Notes: generated by a model from the letters alone, not told the origin. A stretch of 64,000 bases of DNA from Rhodopseudomonas boonkerdii (GCF_021184025.1 NZ_CP036537.1:3348001-3412000); one strand, 5' to 3'; shown: positions 8,874 through 19,047, counted from the stretch's first letter. Program-made: numbers and translations.

Positions 8874-10189
8874 ATTCGATCAGGCTCAGATTCTCGCTGA
8901 TGCTGGTCGGCTCCGTGTTGAGCGTGGTTATTCTTGCCAGCATCGTGATGTCGAAAATGACCCTGAGCCTGGTCGAACGGACGTTCCGCGACGATCTGAC
9001 CTCCCGTGTCGCTGCATTCTCCAAGAACATCACGGTCCAAGGCAATAGCGCGATTTTCCATCTCCAGCCCGCGCCCGTCGAGGGCAAGACCCTCGAAAAA
9101 CAAACTGCGCAGCTGCAGGCGGCATTCCAGAAATCGCGCAGCCCGTTCGACACCCTCGTCAAGGAAACACCGGACGGCCGTCGATGGGCATCGATCAAGA
9201 TGGGGAACGGATGGCTGAGCTGGCCGACCCCGGAGCACGCGCCGCCCCCCGAAGTCTGGTACGGCCTTGCGGGATGGATGTTGCTGATTGCGGTCGGCGT
9301 GATCGGCGTGGCGCTCACCGTCTCACATCAGACCACCCGACAGCTCAAGCTTCTGCAGACCATGGCACTGTCCGTCGGCAGGGACGGTGTGTTGCCGGAT
9401 GTGAAAGAAGAAGGATCGGTGGAGATCAAGGCGACGGCCAGGGCGCTCAACATGATGGGCGCGAGCCTGAAGAAAGCGATGGACAGCAAGATCCGGCTCG
9501 TGGCCGCGGCCGGACACGATCTGCGGACGCCGATGACGCGCATGCGTTTGCGCGCAGAGTTTCTCGACGAGCGAGACCGTATCGCATGGCTGCAAGATCT
9601 CGACGAAATGGAGCGCATCGCTGACAGCGCCATTCAGCTCGTTCGCGAGGAAACCGTCGGCAAGGGGTCCGAGATCGTTACGCTGGATGCGCTCGTCCGC
9701 GATGTCTGCAACGACCTCATCCTGATCAAGATGCCAGTGACTATCGCCGGGCTCGCCCCGTGTCGCGTCGAGATATCGCCGCTCGCACTGACGCGCGCCC
9801 TGCGCAATCTCATCATCAACGCAGCGACCCATGGCGGCGGCGCGATCGTCAGCGTGCAGACCGAGGGGCCCAGCGCCAGGGTGGTGATCGACGACAACGG
9901 CCCCGGCATTCCCGAACAGTTTTTGGACAGCGCCTTCGAGCCTTTCTTTCGCGTCGATCCGGCCCGGCGTCAGGCCATCCCGGGCGCCGGCCTCGGCCTC
10001 GCCATCGCCAAGGAGATCGTCGAGCGGCAGGGCGGAACGCTCACGATCGAAAACCGACAGCCGCACGGCTTGCGCCAGGTGCTGTCGTTCGCGATGGACG
10101 TCGAACGTGATGCACGGGTTGCATCTACGAAAGCGGTCGCCTCCTCTGACGGTGCGGCAACCGCGATCACCCTGCATACAGGATCATAA
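8870..10189 (+). CDS. Sensor histidine kinase (EnvZ-like), partner of the regulator at 8154
   Basis: A 439-residue membrane kinase. Transmembrane helices lie at about residues 9-28 and 131-151 around a periplasmic domain of about 100 residues. A HAMP-like linker follows, then HisKA with phospho-acceptor His216 in AGHDLRTPMTRMRLRAEFL, and HATPase_c with NLIINAATHGG, DDNGPGIP and GAGLGLAIAKEI. The HDLRTP(M/L)TRMRLR box is the EnvZ/RstB-type sequence. The signal sensed is unknown. Confidence 0.9.
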   Translation: MNSIRLRFSLMLVGSVLSVVILASIVMSKMTLSLVERTFRDDLTSRVAAFSKNITVQGNSAIFHLQPAPVEGKTLEKQTAQLQAAFQKSRSPFDTLVKETPDGRRWASIKMGNGWLSWPTPEHAPPPEVWYGLAGWMLLIAVGVIGVALTVSHQTTRQLKLLQTMALSVGRDGVLPDVKEEGSVEIKATARALNMMGASLKKAMDSKIRLVAAAGHDLRTPMTRMRLRAEFLDERDRIAWLQDLDEMERIADSAIQLVREETVGKGSEIVTLDALVRDVCNDLILIKMPVTIAGLAPCRVEISPLALTRALRNLIINAATHGGGAIVSVQTEGPSARVVIDDNGPGIPEQFLDSAFEPFFRVDPARRQAIPGAGLGLAIAKEIVERQGGTLTIENRQPHGLRQVLSFAMDVERDARVASTKAVASSDGAATAITLHTGS

Positions 10190-10516
10190 CGATCCCGAAT
10201 GCCAACAGCGGATATCGGTCTTATTCGCAGCAACCGTCAATTCGGACAGTCTGGTCACGATCTCCTGCCGGCGGACTCCCGCGCATAAATGGCGGTCGCT
10301 TCGGCGGCGGAGATCGTGACGAAGGCGTCGGCCTTGCATGCGCGTCCGGTTTTCACGTGGCCGTTCGGGGCGCGCGCAAGCTAGACGGGTCCTCTCCTGC
10401 CCTGAATTGCCCGTGATGGTATTCACAAATTGCACGTATTTCGCTGGAACAATGCTAAGCAGCCTTCCCGACAATGCGGCTTCCGACTCGATTTTCGTTC
10501 AAAGGATTATTCGCCT
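10190..10516. other. Intergenic region, no gene recognised
   Basis: This 327-bp stretch lies between the kinase and the DsbA-like gene. Short frames on both strands lack start signals and family features. The last 20 bases hold an AAAGGA ribosome binding site for the downstream gene. I see no clear terminator or operator. Confidence 0.5.
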
Positions 10517-11287
10517 ATGCGCACCTTCCGCCTTCTTGCCTCCGCCGCCGTGGCGCTCGCTTTGTGCGCTGCGCCGCTCAAGGCCTCGGCCCAAAGTTTC
10601 AACGACGCGCAGCGCGGCGAAATTCAGAAGATCATGAAGGACTACCTGCTGCAGCATCCGGAAATCCTGGAAGAGGTCTCGGCCGAGCTGCAGAAGCGCC
10701 AGGCCGCCGCCGAGGCTGAGAAGCATAAGGCCGCTGTTTCGGCCAATGCCAATCTGATCTTCAACTCGCCCCGCGGCGTCACCATCGGCAACAAGGACGG
10801 CGACGTCACCTTCGTGGAGTTCTTCGACTACAATTGCGGCTACTGCAAACGCGCCATGGAAGACATGGTGACGATCATGAAGGCCGATCCGAAGCTGAAG
10901 ATCGTGCTGAAGGAATTCCCGGTGCTCGGCCCCGGCTCGGTGGAAGCCGCGCAGGTCGCGGTCGCGGTGCGCATGCAGGATCCCACCGGCAAGAAGTATC
11001 TCGACTTCCATCAGAAGCTGCTCGGCGGCCGCGGCCAGGCCGACAAGGCACGCTCGCTCGCGGCGGCCAAGGAAGCCGGCCTCGACATGGCGAAGATCGA
11101 AAAGGACATGGCGAGCCCGGAAGTGCGCGCCACCATCGAGGAAAACTTCAAGCTCGCCGAGAGCATGGGCATGAACGGCACGCCCAGCTATGTGATCGGC
11201 GACCAAGTGGTGATCGGCGCCGTCGGCGTCGAGGCTCTGAAGGAAAAGATCAACGTCGCGCGTTGCGGCAAGGCGACCTGCTCGTAA
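10517..11287 (+). CDS. DsbA-family thiol:disulfide oxidoreductase
   Basis: A 256-residue exported thioredoxin-fold protein. The start at 10517 (MRTFRLLASAAVALAL) gives a clean signal peptide ending at ASA-Q and follows an AAAGGA ribosome binding site; the open frame further upstream would bury the signal. The active site is CGYC at residues 107-110 (DYNCGYCKR), and the cis-Pro loop is NGTPSYVI near residue 220. A helical N-terminal segment (QRGEIQKIMKDYLLQHPEIL) is typical of the ScsC/Com1-like branch, often periplasmic disulfide oxidases or isomerases. A terminator follows. Confidence 0.9.
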   Translation: MRTFRLLASAAVALALCAAPLKASAQSFNDAQRGEIQKIMKDYLLQHPEILEEVSAELQKRQAAAEAEKHKAAVSANANLIFNSPRGVTIGNKDGDVTFVEFFDYNCGYCKRAMEDMVTIMKADPKLKIVLKEFPVLGPGSVEAAQVAVAVRMQDPTGKKYLDFHQKLLGGRGQADKARSLAAAKEAGLDMAKIEKDMASPEVRATIEENFKLAESMGMNGTPSYVIGDQVVIGAVGVEALKEKINVARCGKATCS

Positions 11288-11313
11288 CATCGCAGGCGAC
11301 CGAGCAATTCCGG

Positions 11314-11342
11314 AAAGCCGGCTGTGAACCAGCCGGCTTTTT
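11314..11342. terminator. Terminator between the DsbA-like and PQQ dehydrogenase genes
   Basis: AAAGCCGGCT (11314-11323) and AGCCGGCTTT (11331-11340) make a perfect 10-bp stem with a 7-base loop followed by Ts. It lies between convergent genes. Confidence 0.85.
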
Positions 11343-11348
11343 GATGTC

Positions 11349-13397
11349 CTATGCGACGCGCGCTCTGCGGCGCCTCGTCCACCAGACGACCGAAGCGACG
11401 AGTAGCCCCAGCACGAGCACACCACCGACCATCAGTCCGGCACGCAGCCTGCCCCCCGGCCGATCGATGTAAATCGACCACCACGAAGGCGCCTCGCCGT
11501 CACGCGCAAGGCGAAACGCGACGACACCGTCGCCGATGGAAGTGCCGGATTCCGAATGACCGCCGGCACCGATCACCACATACTGCTCGCCGTCGATCGC
11601 ATAGGTCATCGGATTGGCAACGCCCGGTACGGGCAACCGGCCCTGCCAGAGCTCCTTGCCAGTGGCGGCATCGAAAGCACGCAGATAGGCGTCCATCGCG
11701 CCGGTGAAGACGACGCCGCCTGCGGTTGCCAGCACGCCGCTGACCAGCGGTGTGCCGGTCTTCAGCGCCACGCCGAGCGGCGCCATGTCCTCGGTGGTGC
11801 CGACCTGGCTTTCCCACAGGATCTTGCCGTCCTTCAGATCGACGGCGACCATGGCGCCCCACGGTGGCGGATTGCAGGGCATGCCGAGCGGCGATGTAAC
11901 GAGCGTCCGCGTCATCGCGAACGGAGCGCCCCGCTGCGGTCCGAATTCGGTGCCGGAGGGCGGCTTGTAGTTTTGCGCCTGCGCGCGCGGGATCAGCGTG
12001 ATCCGATGCACGGCGCGGCTGGTATTGGCGAACATGACCTGACGAATGGGATCATAGGCCACGCCGCCCCAATTGACGCCGCCGCCAGTCATCGGAAACA
12101 GCAGTGTGCCCTGCGTCGACGGCGGCGTGAACAGGCCGTCGTAGCGGCCCGACTTGAGCTGCTCGCCGCACGCATCGCGATCCCAGAACGTGACGCCGAA
12201 CGGCTTGTCGAGGTTGAGGCGCTGCGGCAGCAGCGGCGGCACATGCGTCGGAAACGGCTGCGTCGGCGACAGGCTCTCGCCCGCGACCGCGCCTTGCGGC
12301 ACAGGCCGTTCCTCGACCGGCCAGATGGGTTGCCCGGTGTCACGGTCCAGCACAAAGACAAACCCCATCTTGGTGGCCTGGATCACCACGTCACGCGGGC
12401 CACCGCCGATATCGATCCGCGCCAGGGTCGGCTGCGCCGGAACATCGTAGTCCCAGACATCGTGATGCACGGTCTGGAATGCCCAGACGCGTTCGCCGGT
12501 CTCGATCCTGAGCGCGACCACGGAATTGGCGTGGGCGTCGTTGCCCGGCCGCCTGCCGCCGTAGAAATCCGGGCTCGGCGACGAGGTCGGCAGAAAGACG
12601 AGGCCGCGGTCGATATCGACCGACATCGGCGCCCACACATTGGCATGGCCGGCCTCGATGCCGTCGGGGATCAGCGGATCCCATGTCCAGCGCGCCTCGC
12701 CCGTGCGGGCATCGAAGGCGCGGACGATGCCGCGCGGCGCATCCACGCGGCGATTGTCGGCGATGGACGAACCGACCACGATGGTGTCGCGCGCGACGAC
12801 GGGCGGCGACGTGACCTGAAACTCGCCGGCATAGTCCAGCGGCATGCCGGGATCGAGTTCGATCTCGCCGTGCTTGCCGAAGCCTGCGCATCGTTCTCCC
12901 GTTTTCGCATCGAGCGCAATCACACGCGCATCGTTGGTTCCCATCACGATGCGGCTGGCGCAGGCGGCGTTCGCTTCGGCGCGAGGGTCGCGCCAGTGGG
13001 TGACGCCGCGACAGACCCAGCGGTTGCCCGGCTTGAAATCGGCTGGAATGCCGGGATCGGTGCGCCAGCGCACGCGGCCGGTAGCCGGATTTAGCGCCAC
13101 CACTTCGTTGAACGGCGTGCAGAAGATCAGGCTGCCCTCGACCAACAGCGGCGTCGCCTCGAATTTCGAGCGCCGCATCATCGCGGGCGGGCGCGTGATC
13201 AGATCGCCCGTGTGAAAACGCCACGCCTCGACGAGGCGCGTGACGTTGCCGGGGGTGATCTGGGAAAGTGGTGAAAAACGCGTTCCGCCGGCGTCGCCGC
13301 CCCAGTGCTCCCATGCCGATGCCGAGGATATCATGGCGGCCATCGCCAGCACGACACTCGCAACCAGTCTCCGCATCAACCCGTCATCCAGACTCAC
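11349..13397 (-). CDS. PQQ-dependent dehydrogenase, glucose/quinate/shikimate type
   Basis: About 675-682 residues. MRRLVASVVLAMAAM begins a signal peptide cut near ASA-W, so the ATG at 13376 may be the true start rather than 13397. The body is a PQQ beta-propeller (HWGGDAGGTRFSPLSQIT, HHDVWDYDVPAQPTL, MTGGGVNWGGVAYDP). A C-terminal transmembrane helix (about GLMVGGVLVLGLLVASVVWW) followed by RRRR would anchor it with the propeller in the periplasm. Unlike Gcd or QuiA it lacks the N-terminal five-helix domain. It oxidises a sugar or cyclic polyol and passes electrons to the quinone pool; the substrate cannot be read. A possible link to quinate use is raised in the findings. Confidence 0.85.
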   Translation of the reverse strand: MSLDDGLMRRLVASVVLAMAAMISSASAWEHWGGDAGGTRFSPLSQITPGNVTRLVEAWRFHTGDLITRPPAMMRRSKFEATPLLVEGSLIFCTPFNEVVALNPATGRVRWRTDPGIPADFKPGNRWVCRGVTHWRDPRAEANAACASRIVMGTNDARVIALDAKTGERCAGFGKHGEIELDPGMPLDYAGEFQVTSPPVVARDTIVVGSSIADNRRVDAPRGIVRAFDARTGEARWTWDPLIPDGIEAGHANVWAPMSVDIDRGLVFLPTSSPSPDFYGGRRPGNDAHANSVVALRIETGERVWAFQTVHHDVWDYDVPAQPTLARIDIGGGPRDVVIQATKMGFVFVLDRDTGQPIWPVEERPVPQGAVAGESLSPTQPFPTHVPPLLPQRLNLDKPFGVTFWDRDACGEQLKSGRYDGLFTPPSTQGTLLFPMTGGGVNWGGVAYDPIRQVMFANTSRAVHRITLIPRAQAQNYKPPSGTEFGPQRGAPFAMTRTLVTSPLGMPCNPPPWGAMVAVDLKDGKILWESQVGTTEDMAPLGVALKTGTPLVSGVLATAGGVVFTGAMDAYLRAFDAATGKELWQGRLPVPGVANPMTYAIDGEQYVVIGAGGHSESGTSIGDGVVAFRLARDGEAPSWWSIYIDRPGGRLRAGLMVGGVLVLGLLVASVVWWTRRRRARVA

Positions 13398-13532
13398 ATC
13401 GGCGCAGGAATGTTAGATGAAACGACGCTCGTGTCTATCGAGCGACCGCGCCAGAGGCTGCGGCGTTACGCCTGAGGGTGGCACTTGAAGGCGATGCGAA
13501 CAGGCCGGTTTGCGCCGGCAGACCGGATGTCG

Positions 13533-13712
13533 TCAGGAGGGCGAACAGATGTCTTCCTTCCCGGAATGTCTTTTCTCAAGCCAGACGCGCTCACCGCGCG
13601 ACAGTTTGGCCGCCGTATTTTCCAAAACGTCGGCAACGATCGTCGACACTGCGCGCTCGATCGGCGCCGCTTCGCTCAGTTTCTGCACGATCCGTTCGAC
13701 GAAAGCGGTCAT
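13533..13712 (-). CDS. Small hypothetical protein, 59 aa
   Basis: From the ATG at 13712 the product is MTAFVERIVQKLSEAAPIER followed by an amphipathic helical stretch and a charged tail. A GAGG-like ribosome binding site lies about 10 bases upstream. The longer frame to 14150 runs antisense to the DUF1236 gene and is rejected. No family is recognised; coding status rests on composition and ribosome binding site only. Confidence 0.35.
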   Translation of the reverse strand: MTAFVERIVQKLSEAAPIERAVSTIVADVLENTAAKLSRGERVWLEKRHSGKEDICSPS

Positions 13713-13831
13713 TCCAAGGCCTCGCAGACCCAAAAACGCATTGAACGCGCTTTTGTTCCCGCTGAACGAAACTGGACAGTACGACTGACACCTCTTTTTT
13801 GGCTGCGTGCAACATCGGCACAAGTTTCTGC

Positions 13832-13856
13832 GGAACATCGACATATGCACTCTGTT
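13832..13856 (+). promoter_or_regulatory. Possible sigma-EcfG promoter of the DUF1236 gene
   Basis: GGAAC (13832-13836), a 16-base spacer and TGTT (13853-13856) match the alphaproteobacterial general-stress consensus GGAAC-N16/17-CGTT at 8 of 9 bases, about 40 bp upstream of the start. Confidence 0.45.
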
Positions 13857-13896
13857 GTCGGGCGGGCAATGCAAACGCAACTGTGAGGAAAACAAG

Positions 13897-14631
13897 ATGA
13901 ACAAGCATTTATTCGTAAGTGTCGCCGCCGCTGCTCTGATTGCAGGTTCAGGTGTCGTGAGCGCACAGAGCCCCGGCGGCGCCGGAGCAGGCAGCGCCGG
14001 CGGCGGTGCCGGCATGAGCCGGGAAGCACCCGCGGGTGGCGGTGCGGCGGGTGGTGGTGCGTCGATGCGCGGCGGCACTGAAGATCGCGCGGCGCCGACC
14101 GCAAACAGCGCTCCCAGCAAGCGCGATGAAGCCACCGACACCACCAACAAATCCGATCATAAACAGCCTGCCACCAAGCAGAGTCAGTCGGATGACAAGA
14201 TGCAGCGCGATAACGGCAATCAGCGTGCGAGCGATCAGACCCGCGATGGCGGCAAGAACGCGAAGGACATGAAGGCCGAGGACAGGAACAATCCGGCTGC
14301 GAATTCGAAATCGAGCGCCGACAGCAAGTCGACGACCGAAAAATCGACCACGACCACCGGACAGGCTGCGGCCGGCGCCAAACTCACCACCGAGCAACGC
14401 ACCAAGGTGACGACCGTTGTCAAGCAGCAGCACATCGCGCCCGTGACCAACGTGAACTTCGCGGTGTCGGTTGGTACCCGCGTCCCGCGTGACGTTCACT
14501 TCCATCCGGTCCCGGCCGAGATCGTGACGATCTATCCGGCCTGGCGCGGCTACAATCTGATCCTGGTGAGCAACCAGATCGTGATCGTCGATCCGGCGAC
14601 CTATGAGATCGTGGCCGTGATCGACGCGTAA
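13897..14631 (+). CDS. Secreted DUF1236-domain protein
   Basis: A 244-residue exported protein. The start at 13897 (MNKHLFVSVAAAALIAG) follows GAGGAA and gives a signal peptide ending near VSA-Q. The middle is low-complexity: a Gly/Ala block, then Asp/Lys/Ser/Thr-rich sequence (about residues 45-160). The C-terminal 80 residues carry the DUF1236 repeats: VNFAVSVGTRVPRDVHFHPV, then PAEIVTIYPAWRGYNLILV, then DQ/NQIVIVDPATYEIVAVID. The function of the domain is unknown; it is common in Bradyrhizobiaceae and resembles cell-envelope RcnB/SH3-like modules. Confidence 0.85.
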   Translation: MNKHLFVSVAAAALIAGSGVVSAQSPGGAGAGSAGGGAGMSREAPAGGGAAGGGASMRGGTEDRAAPTANSAPSKRDEATDTTNKSDHKQPATKQSQSDDKMQRDNGNQRASDQTRDGGKNAKDMKAEDRNNPAANSKSSADSKSTTEKSTTTTGQAAAGAKLTTEQRTKVTTVVKQQHIAPVTNVNFAVSVGTRVPRDVHFHPVPAEIVTIYPAWRGYNLILVSNQIVIVDPATYEIVAVIDA

Positions 14632-14670
14632 GCCATCGCCTCCAGGCCATGGCATTAATCACGGATTCGG

Positions 14671-14700
14671 CGGGCGGGTCTCCAACGACTCGCCCGTTTC
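14671..14700 (+). terminator. Terminator after the DUF1236 gene
   Basis: CGGGCGGGTC (14671-14680) and GACTCGCCCG (14687-14696) pair over 10 bp with one G-T wobble, followed by TTTC. Confidence 0.65.
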
Positions 14701-14922
14701 GGTTGCGCGAATCCTTCCGCATCGCAACATTCAGACCCGGTGCACCTTCGCAAGAGCTTGGTTAATCCAAGGATTCGAGCGCTTTGCGGTATATTTCGCC
14801 CGCCGGGCAAAGGATTTGGCTGGGGGAACGGGCACAGGCAAGGCTTCCCCTCCGCGGCGAGGTTACCTATAACCCCCGGCAGAACCGCGCTTTTGCGCCC
14901 TGTCGCCTGTCCGGGACCCCCG

Positions 14923-15381
14923 ATGGCCTCCACCAACACAGTTCTGGTCCTCAACGGACCCAACCTCAATCTGCTGGGCATTCGCGAGCCCGAGACCTAT
15001 GGGCACGCGACCCTTGCCGATGTCGAGGCGCTGTGCGCGGAGGCCGCTGCCAAATATGGCCTGACAGCGGATTGCCGCCAGTCGAATATCGAGGGCGAGC
15101 TAATCAATTGGATCCATGCCGCGCGCACGACGGCAGCGGGCATCATCATCAATGCCGGCGCCTATTCGCACACCTCGATCGCCATTCATGACGCGCTGGT
15201 CGGCGTGAAAGTGCCGACCGTCGAAGTGCATATCAGCAACGTCTATACGCGCGAAGACTTTCGCCATCACTCGTTCACCGCCCGCGCCGCCTTTGCCAGC
15301 CTTTGCGGTTTCGGCATCGAGGGCTATCGCCTCGCGATCTCCGGTCTCGCCGCCAAGCTCGGCAAGACCCCGCTCACCTGA
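14923..15381 (+). CDS. aroQ: Type II 3-dehydroquinate dehydratase
   Basis: A 152-residue type II dehydroquinase of the shikimate pathway, converting 3-dehydroquinate to 3-dehydroshikimate. The motifs [19 protein letters not shown] (with the catalytic Tyr), [26 protein letters not shown] and [18 protein letters not shown] (catalytic His) are all present. The ATG at 14923 is preferred to the upstream start at 14740, which adds non-family sequence. It is followed at 33 bp by accB and then accC. A second, catabolic-context paralogue lies at 29591. Confidence 0.95.
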   Translation: MASTNTVLVLNGPNLNLLGIREPETYGHATLADVEALCAEAAAKYGLTADCRQSNIEGELINWIHAARTTAAGIIINAGAYSHTSIAIHDALVGVKVPTVEVHISNVYTREDFRHHSFTARAAFASLCGFGIEGYRLAISGLAAKLGKTPLT

Positions 15382-15414
15382 TTCAAACCCACTCCTTCAA
15401 GTATCGGATTGCCC

Positions 15415-15948
15415 ATGGCCCGTAAGCCTGCCCCTGCCAAAGCCGCCGCCCCGAAAGTCGTCGCACCGCAAGCCGCTTCCGCCGACAGCGCTTTCATCCG
15501 CGAACTCGCGCAGCTGCTGAATGAGACGAACCTCACCGAGATCGAAGTCGAGCGCTCGGGCCTGCATGTGCGCGTCGCACGCGAAGTGCATGTGACTGCC
15601 GCCGCTGCGCCGGTCTACGCTGCTGCGCCCGTTACCGCTGCGCCGGCGCCGGCTCCGGTGACAGCCATCGCTGCAGCACCTGCCGCACCGTCGGGCCCAG
15701 ACTACAGCAAGCATCCGGGCGTCGTGCCGTCGCCGATGGTCGGCACCGCCTATATGGCGCCAGAGCCCGGCAAGCCGCCTTTCGTCAGCGTCGGCACCAA
15801 GGTCACCGCGGGCCAGACCCTGATCATCATCGAAGCGATGAAGACCATGAACCAGATTCCGGCGCCGCGCGCGGGCACGGTCACCCAGATCCTGGTGGAA
15901 GACGGCGCGCCCGTCGAATACGGCGAACCGCTCGTCATCATCGAATAA
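15415..15948 (+). CDS. accB: Biotin carboxyl carrier protein of acetyl-CoA carboxylase
   Basis: A 177-residue BCCP. The N-terminal part contains the family helix [20 protein letters not shown], then an Ala/Pro-rich linker (about residues 60-95). The biotinyl domain follows, with the biotinylated Lys in [17 protein letters not shown]; the usual AMKM is AMKT here, as I recall from relatives. The ATG at 15415 is chosen over a TTG two codons upstream. It works with AccC 30 bp downstream in the first half-reaction of fatty-acid synthesis. Confidence 0.95.
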   Translation: MARKPAPAKAAAPKVVAPQAASADSAFIRELAQLLNETNLTEIEVERSGLHVRVAREVHVTAAAAPVYAAAPVTAAPAPAPVTAIAAAPAAPSGPDYSKHPGVVPSPMVGTAYMAPEPGKPPFVSVGTKVTAGQTLIIIEAMKTMNQIPAPRAGTVTQILVEDGAPVEYGEPLVIIE

Positions 15949-15978
15949 CGACTTCAATACCTCAGACGACGGAACGCC

Positions 15979-17325
15979 ATGTTCGAGAAAATCCTGATCG
16001 CCAATCGCGGCGAGATCGCACTTCGCATCTTGCGCGCCTGCAAGGAGCTCGGCATCGCGACCGTCGCCGTGCATTCCACGGCCGATGCCGACGCCATGCA
16101 TGTGCGCCTTGCCGACGAGAGCGTGTGCATCGGCCCGCCGGCCTCCAAGGACAGCTACCTCCATATCCCCTCGCTGCTCGCTGCCGCCGAGATCACCGGC
16201 GCCGATGCGGTGCATCCGGGCTATGGATTCCTGTCGGAGAACGCGCGCTTCGCCGAGATTCTTGCGGACCACAATCTCGCTTTCATCGGCCCGAAGGCGG
16301 AGCATATCCGCACCATGGGCGACAAGATCGAAGCCAAGAAGACCGCCAAGCGCCTCGGCATTCCCGTTGTGCCTGGCTCGGATGGCGGCGTCGGTCCCGA
16401 CGACGATGCCATGGCGATCGCCAAGGAGATCGGTTTTCCGGTGCTGGTGAAGGCAGCTGCCGGCGGCGGCGGCCGCGGCATGAAGGTAGCTCAGACAGAA
16501 GCCGATCTCGAATTGGCACTCTCGACAGCGGCGACCGAAGCGAAAGCGGCGTTTGGCGATGCTTCGGTCTATCTCGAAAAATATCTGACCAAACCGCGCC
16601 ATATCGAAATCCAGGTGCTCGGCGATGGCCGCGGTGGCGCGCTGCATCTCGGCGAGCGCGACTGTTCGCTGCAGCGCCGCCACCAGAAGGTCTGGGAAGA
16701 AGGCCCGTCACCGATCCTCTCCAAGGAAGCGCGCGCCAAGATCGGCGGCATCTGTGCCAAGGCGATGCAGGAGATGAAGTATCTCGGCGTCGGCACCATC
16801 GAATTCCTCTATGAGGATGGCGAGTTCTATTTCATCGAAATGAACACCCGCATCCAGGTCGAGCATCCTGTCACCGAGATGATCACCGACATCGATCTCG
16901 TGCTCGAGCAGATCCGCATTGCCGCCGGCGGCGACCTGCCCTGCACCCAGGACGAGCTGCAGATCATTGGCCACGCCATCGAGTGCCGCATCAATGCGGA
17001 GAACCCGGAAACCTTCCGGCCCTCGCCTGGCACCATTACCCAGTATCACCCGCCCGGCGGCCTCGGGGTCCGCATCGATAGCGCGGTCTATCAGGGTTAC
17101 AAGATCCCGCCTTATTACGACTCTCTCGTCGGCAAGCTGATCGTACACGGCAAGAACCGTCCGGAATGTCTGATGCGGCTGCGCCGGGCGCTGGACGAGA
17201 TCGTGGTGGACGGCGTCGAGACGACGCTGCCGCTGTTCCGCAAGCTTGCGCGCGAGCAGGACATGATCGAGGGCGACTATCACATCCACTGGCTCGAACA
17301 GTATCTGGCTGGCCAGAAGGGTTAA
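15979..17325 (+). CDS. accC: Acetyl-CoA carboxylase, biotin carboxylase subunit
   Basis: A 448-residue biotin carboxylase that carboxylates biotin on AccB using ATP and bicarbonate. Visible motifs are [20 protein letters not shown] at the N-terminus, the ATP-grasp glycine loop [12 protein letters not shown], the [11 protein letters not shown] segment and the [14 protein letters not shown] catalytic strand. Length is normal. It is the last gene of aroQ-accB-accC. Confidence 0.96.
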   Translation: MFEKILIANRGEIALRILRACKELGIATVAVHSTADADAMHVRLADESVCIGPPASKDSYLHIPSLLAAAEITGADAVHPGYGFLSENARFAEILADHNLAFIGPKAEHIRTMGDKIEAKKTAKRLGIPVVPGSDGGVGPDDDAMAIAKEIGFPVLVKAAAGGGGRGMKVAQTEADLELALSTAATEAKAAFGDASVYLEKYLTKPRHIEIQVLGDGRGGALHLGERDCSLQRRHQKVWEEGPSPILSKEARAKIGGICAKAMQEMKYLGVGTIEFLYEDGEFYFIEMNTRIQVEHPVTEMITDIDLVLEQIRIAAGGDLPCTQDELQIIGHAIECRINAENPETFRPSPGTITQYHPPGGLGVRIDSAVYQGYKIPPYYDSLVGKLIVHGKNRPECLMRLRRALDEIVVDGVETTLPLFRKLAREQDMIEGDYHIHWLEQYLAGQKG

Positions 17326-17426
17326 CGGGTCGGCGGCGCGCGGAAATCCGCGTGCCTCGCCGCGTGTGCGGCGGCGTTGGCGGCCGGAACAGGCCTCGAT
17401 CACCACCCCGAATTTGATTTCACTGT

Positions 17427-17451
17427 GGAACCAAATCGCGACGTCGGGGTT
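17427..17451 (+). promoter_or_regulatory. Possible sigma-EcfG promoter of the CHASE3 kinase operon
   Basis: GGAAC (17427-17431), 16 bases, then GGTT (17448-17451) matches GGAAC-N16-CGTT at 8 of 9 positions, about 75 bp before the kinase start. Confidence 0.4.
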
Positions 17452-17523
17452 GTGCAGTACCGGGCACTCCCGGTTCCCCGGGGGACGTGTTGAAATTCCA
17501 GCGAAAATCCTTGCGAGCCCGTC

Positions 17524-19047
17524 GTGACCGCTGACGTCGCCCGCAAGCGCAGATTCTGGCAGATCGTCCTGCTTTCGGCGGGATTGTTGGTGCTGGTCGC
17601 CATCAGTGCGGCCTCGGTCATCCTCGTCAATCAGGCACGCAAGGATTCCGGCTGGGTCGTCCACACCGTCGAGGTCGAGAACCAGCTGGCGACGCTGCTG
17701 CTGGAAATCCGCCGCGCCGAAAGTGCCGCACGCGCCTATCTGCTGAACGGTCAAGAGCAGTTCCTGCGCGAGCATGAAGCCGCGGTCGCCGTCATTCTAC
17801 CCGGGGTCGACAAACTCGCGGCTGCCACTTCCGACAATCCCGTCCAGGTCGAGAACATGAAGCGCCTGCGGCCGGCCGTGATGGAGCGGTTGGCCGAATT
17901 CGCGCGGGCCGTCAATTACGTGAAGCAGAACGACACGCCATCCGCCGTCGCCATGCTGCCGCAGACCGGCGCCGGCCCCGCCGTGCAGGCGATCGCCGAA
18001 GCCGGGCGTGCCATACGTCTGGAAGAAGAGAAACTGTTCGGCGAACGCACACAGACGGCCGACCGTACCCAGCAACTCGCTTCTCTCGTCACCGTCATCG
18101 GCTCGGGCCTCGTCGTGCTGCTGGCGGCGGTTTCGATCTTTCTGGTCCGTCGTTCATCGGACGCCCGCGACGATGCCGAGGCCAAGCTGCGCGACAACAA
18201 TCTCAACCTCGAGAGCGCCGTGCAGGAGCGCACCGCCGACCTGCGCGAAGCCAATGAGGAAATCCAGCGCTTCGCCTATATCGTCAGCCACGATTTGCGC
18301 TCCCCGCTGGTCAACATCATGGGCTTCACCAGCGAGCTGGAGGAGTTGCGCGGCGATATCTTCCGCCGCATCGCGACGCTGGCGAACAACGATCCGGTCG
18401 TTCCCGACACCGACGGGAACTTGCCCGAACCGGCGCTGCCCCCGGAGGACAAGCAGCTCTCGTCAGACTTCAGCGAGGCGCTCGGCTTCATCAAATCGTC
18501 CATCGGCAAGATGGACCGGCTGATCAATGCGATCCTCAATCTCACGCGCGAGGGCCGGCGCGAATTCAAGCCGGTCAGGATCGACACACGTGAACTGATC
18601 GAAACCATCGTCTCGACGGTCGCTCACCAGGCAGCGGAAACCGAAACCGCGATCCATGTCGAGCCGCTGCCCGAGATCGTCAGCGACCGCCTGGCACTGG
18701 AACAGATCTTCGGGAACTTGATCGACAACGCGCTCAAATATCTCAGGGATGGTGTGCCCGGCGAGATCAGGGTCAAGGGCCGCACCAAGATGGGCTTTGT
18801 GATCTTCGAGGTGATGGACAACGGCCGCGGCATCGATCCCAAAGATCATCAGCGAATATTTGATCTTTTCCGCCGGGCGGGTACACAGGACAGGCCGGGC
18901 CAAGGCATTGGTCTCGCCCATGTCCGCGCCCTTGTGCGCCGGCTTGGGGGCACCATGTCGGTATCCTCCGAACTCGGCCATGGCAGCACTTTCACCGTCA
19001 CTTTGCCCGCCAGATGGACGGGCAAGAGCAGGAACGAAACAGCATGA
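17524..19047 (+). CDS. CHASE3-domain sensor histidine kinase
   Basis: A 507-residue membrane kinase starting at GTG (17524). One transmembrane helix lies at about residues 11-34. A CHASE3 sensory domain (HTVEVENQLATLLLEIRRAE, ARAYLLNGQ) runs to about 180, then a second helix and a coiled coil. HisKA has phospho-acceptor His256 in YIVSHDLRSPLVNIMGF, and HATPase_c shows NLIDNALKYL, DNGRGID and GQGIGLAHVRALVRRLGG. Its stop overlaps the next receiver gene by 4 bases, and that gene overlaps the third by 4 bases, so all three form one operon. Confidence 0.9.
   Translation: MTADVARKRRFWQIVLLSAGLLVLVAISAASVILVNQARKDSGWVVHTVEVENQLATLLLEIRRAESAARAYLLNGQEQFLREHEAAVAVILPGVDKLAAATSDNPVQVENMKRLRPAVMERLAEFARAVNYVKQNDTPSAVAMLPQTGAGPAVQAIAEAGRAIRLEEEKLFGERTQTADRTQQLASLVTVIGSGLVVLLAAVSIFLVRRSSDARDDAEAKLRDNNLNLESAVQERTADLREANEEIQRFAYIVSHDLRSPLVNIMGFTSELEELRGDIFRRIATLANNDPVVPDTDGNLPEPALPPEDKQLSSDFSEALGFIKSSIGKMDRLINAILNLTREGRREFKPVRIDTRELIETIVSTVAHQAAETETAIHVEPLPEIVSDRLALEQIFGNLIDNALKYLRDGVPGEIRVKGRTKMGFVIFEVMDNGRGIDPKDHQRIFDLFRRAGTQDRPGQGIGLAHVRALVRRLGGTMSVSSELGHGSTFTVTLPARWTGKSRNETA

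Noticed and set aside
13713..14150. N-terminal extension of the minus-strand frame at 13533 across the DUF1236 gene
   Set aside because: The extension is antisense to the signal peptide and Gly-rich part of a supported gene and has Pro/Ala-rich shadow composition.
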